Shown piece after piece: positions 63,725 through 64,000 of a DNA stretch of 64,000 nt; position 1 is the stretch's first letter, and the number at the start of each line of letters is the position of its first letter. The notes below the pieces were generated by a model. It was not told the origin of the DNA. It made no database searches and was given only the letters and a program-made list of their open reading frames with translations. The DNA is from an uncultured Hyphomicrobiaceae bacterium. GTDB lineage: Bacteria > Pseudomonadota > Alphaproteobacteria > Rhizobiales > CAMYJA01. The stretch is from positions 62,001-126,000 of the forward strand of contig CAMYJA010000003.1 in NCBI GenBank assembly GCA_947258705.1. Reading direction: 5' to 3'. Made by a program: the position numbers and the translations under genes.

Positions 63725-64000
63725 TCACCCTTTCGCCTTCACCTTCTCCTCGATAACGTCCCAGATCATTCGGGCTATGTCGTTGCCGCCAAACCTCCTG
63801 ACTTCGCGTATGCCTGTGGGCGAGGTGACGTTGATTTCAGTCAGATAATCGCCGATGACGTCGATGCCGGTGAAAATGAGCCCCCGCTTTTTCAGCTCCG
63901 GCTTGAGGCGTTCGCAGATTTCACGGTCGCGATCATTGAGCTCGATCGCTTCCGGCCTGCCGCCGATATGCATGTTCGAGCGGGTCTCCTCCTCGGCGGG
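63725..64000 (-). CDS. gshB: Glutathione synthetase, C-terminal part
   Basis: About 91 C-terminal residues are visible, read from the window end. They begin [17 protein letters not shown] and include [25 protein letters not shown], the ATP-grasp Mg2+-binding region (EINVTSP) and glycine-rich loop of prokaryotic GshB. The enzyme joins gamma-glutamylcysteine and glycine using ATP. The N-terminal two-thirds lie beyond base 64000. The gene order gshB then cold shock on the same strand, with 217 bases between, shows no sign of a shared operon. Confidence 0.93.
   Translation of the reverse strand, partial: PAEEETRSNMHIGGRPEAIELNDRDREICERLKPELKKRGLIFTGIDVIGDYLTEINVTSPTGIREVRRFGGNDIARMIWDVIEEKVKAKG

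Overview
The window looks like a chromosomal segment of an alphaproteobacterium, probably in or near the Hyphomicrobiales. The evidence is a cbb3 oxidase set in the order ccoNOQP-ccoGHIS, an FnrL-type regulator with FNR-like boxes, a bactofilin, comM (yifB) and gshB. This placement is inferred from gene content, not from any database search. No rRNA, tRNA, CRISPR array, prophage or intact insertion sequence was seen. Both ends cut through genes: an uncharacterised protein at the left and glutathione synthetase at the right.

Bases 1-31000 form a low-oxygen and ion-homeostasis region. It holds a secreted double-rhodanese protein, a cytochrome b561-type protein, a P2-type cation ATPase, a two-FtsX-core permease with an HlyD-type adaptor but no ATPase gene, a Ca/cation antiporter, an amino-acid permease, a VIT1/CCC1-type transporter, a two-domain kinase-like protein, Hsp20 and a universal stress protein. 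These are followed by the complete cbb3 oxidase structural and assembly genes, a hemerythrin-like protein, oxygen-independent coproporphyrinogen dehydrogenase (hemN) and fnrL. Four boxes match TTGAY-N4-RTCAA exactly and two more have one mismatch. The exact boxes lie about 88-107 bases before the starts they most likely serve, so much of this region is probably one FNR/FixK-type regulon.

Bases 31000-44700 hold sulfur and metal functions. Sat (ATP sulfurylase) is divergent from aprMBA (APS reductase with the AprM membrane anchor), the arrangement expected for sulfite oxidation through APS. aprA is visibly poorer in G+C than sat and the later genes. Small proteins and a SlyD-like prolyl isomerase follow. 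Next come a secreted DUF4198 protein divergent from a HupE/UreJ-type membrane protein, and a bufferin-type RiPP cluster. That cluster has a BufA-like cysteine-repeat precursor, a DUF692/MNIO modifying enzyme (BufB) and a DUF2063 partner (BufC), with a strong terminator between precursor and enzymes.

Bases 45000-59450 hold the most distinctive system. A complete ABC exporter (ATPase, two-core FtsX permease, HlyD-like adaptor) lies directly before an 8-kb single-module fully reducing polyketide synthase (KS-AT-DH-ER-KR-ACP) that ends in a degenerate condensation-like domain. An alpha/beta hydrolase and a phosphopantetheinyl transferase follow. I read this as a synthesis-plus-export locus for an unknown reduced lipid-like product. 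The exporter is a clear paralogue of the ATPase-less pair at 7091-10677. The remaining bases carry a DUF3108 secreted protein, a bactofilin, comM, a cold-shock protein and the end of gshB.
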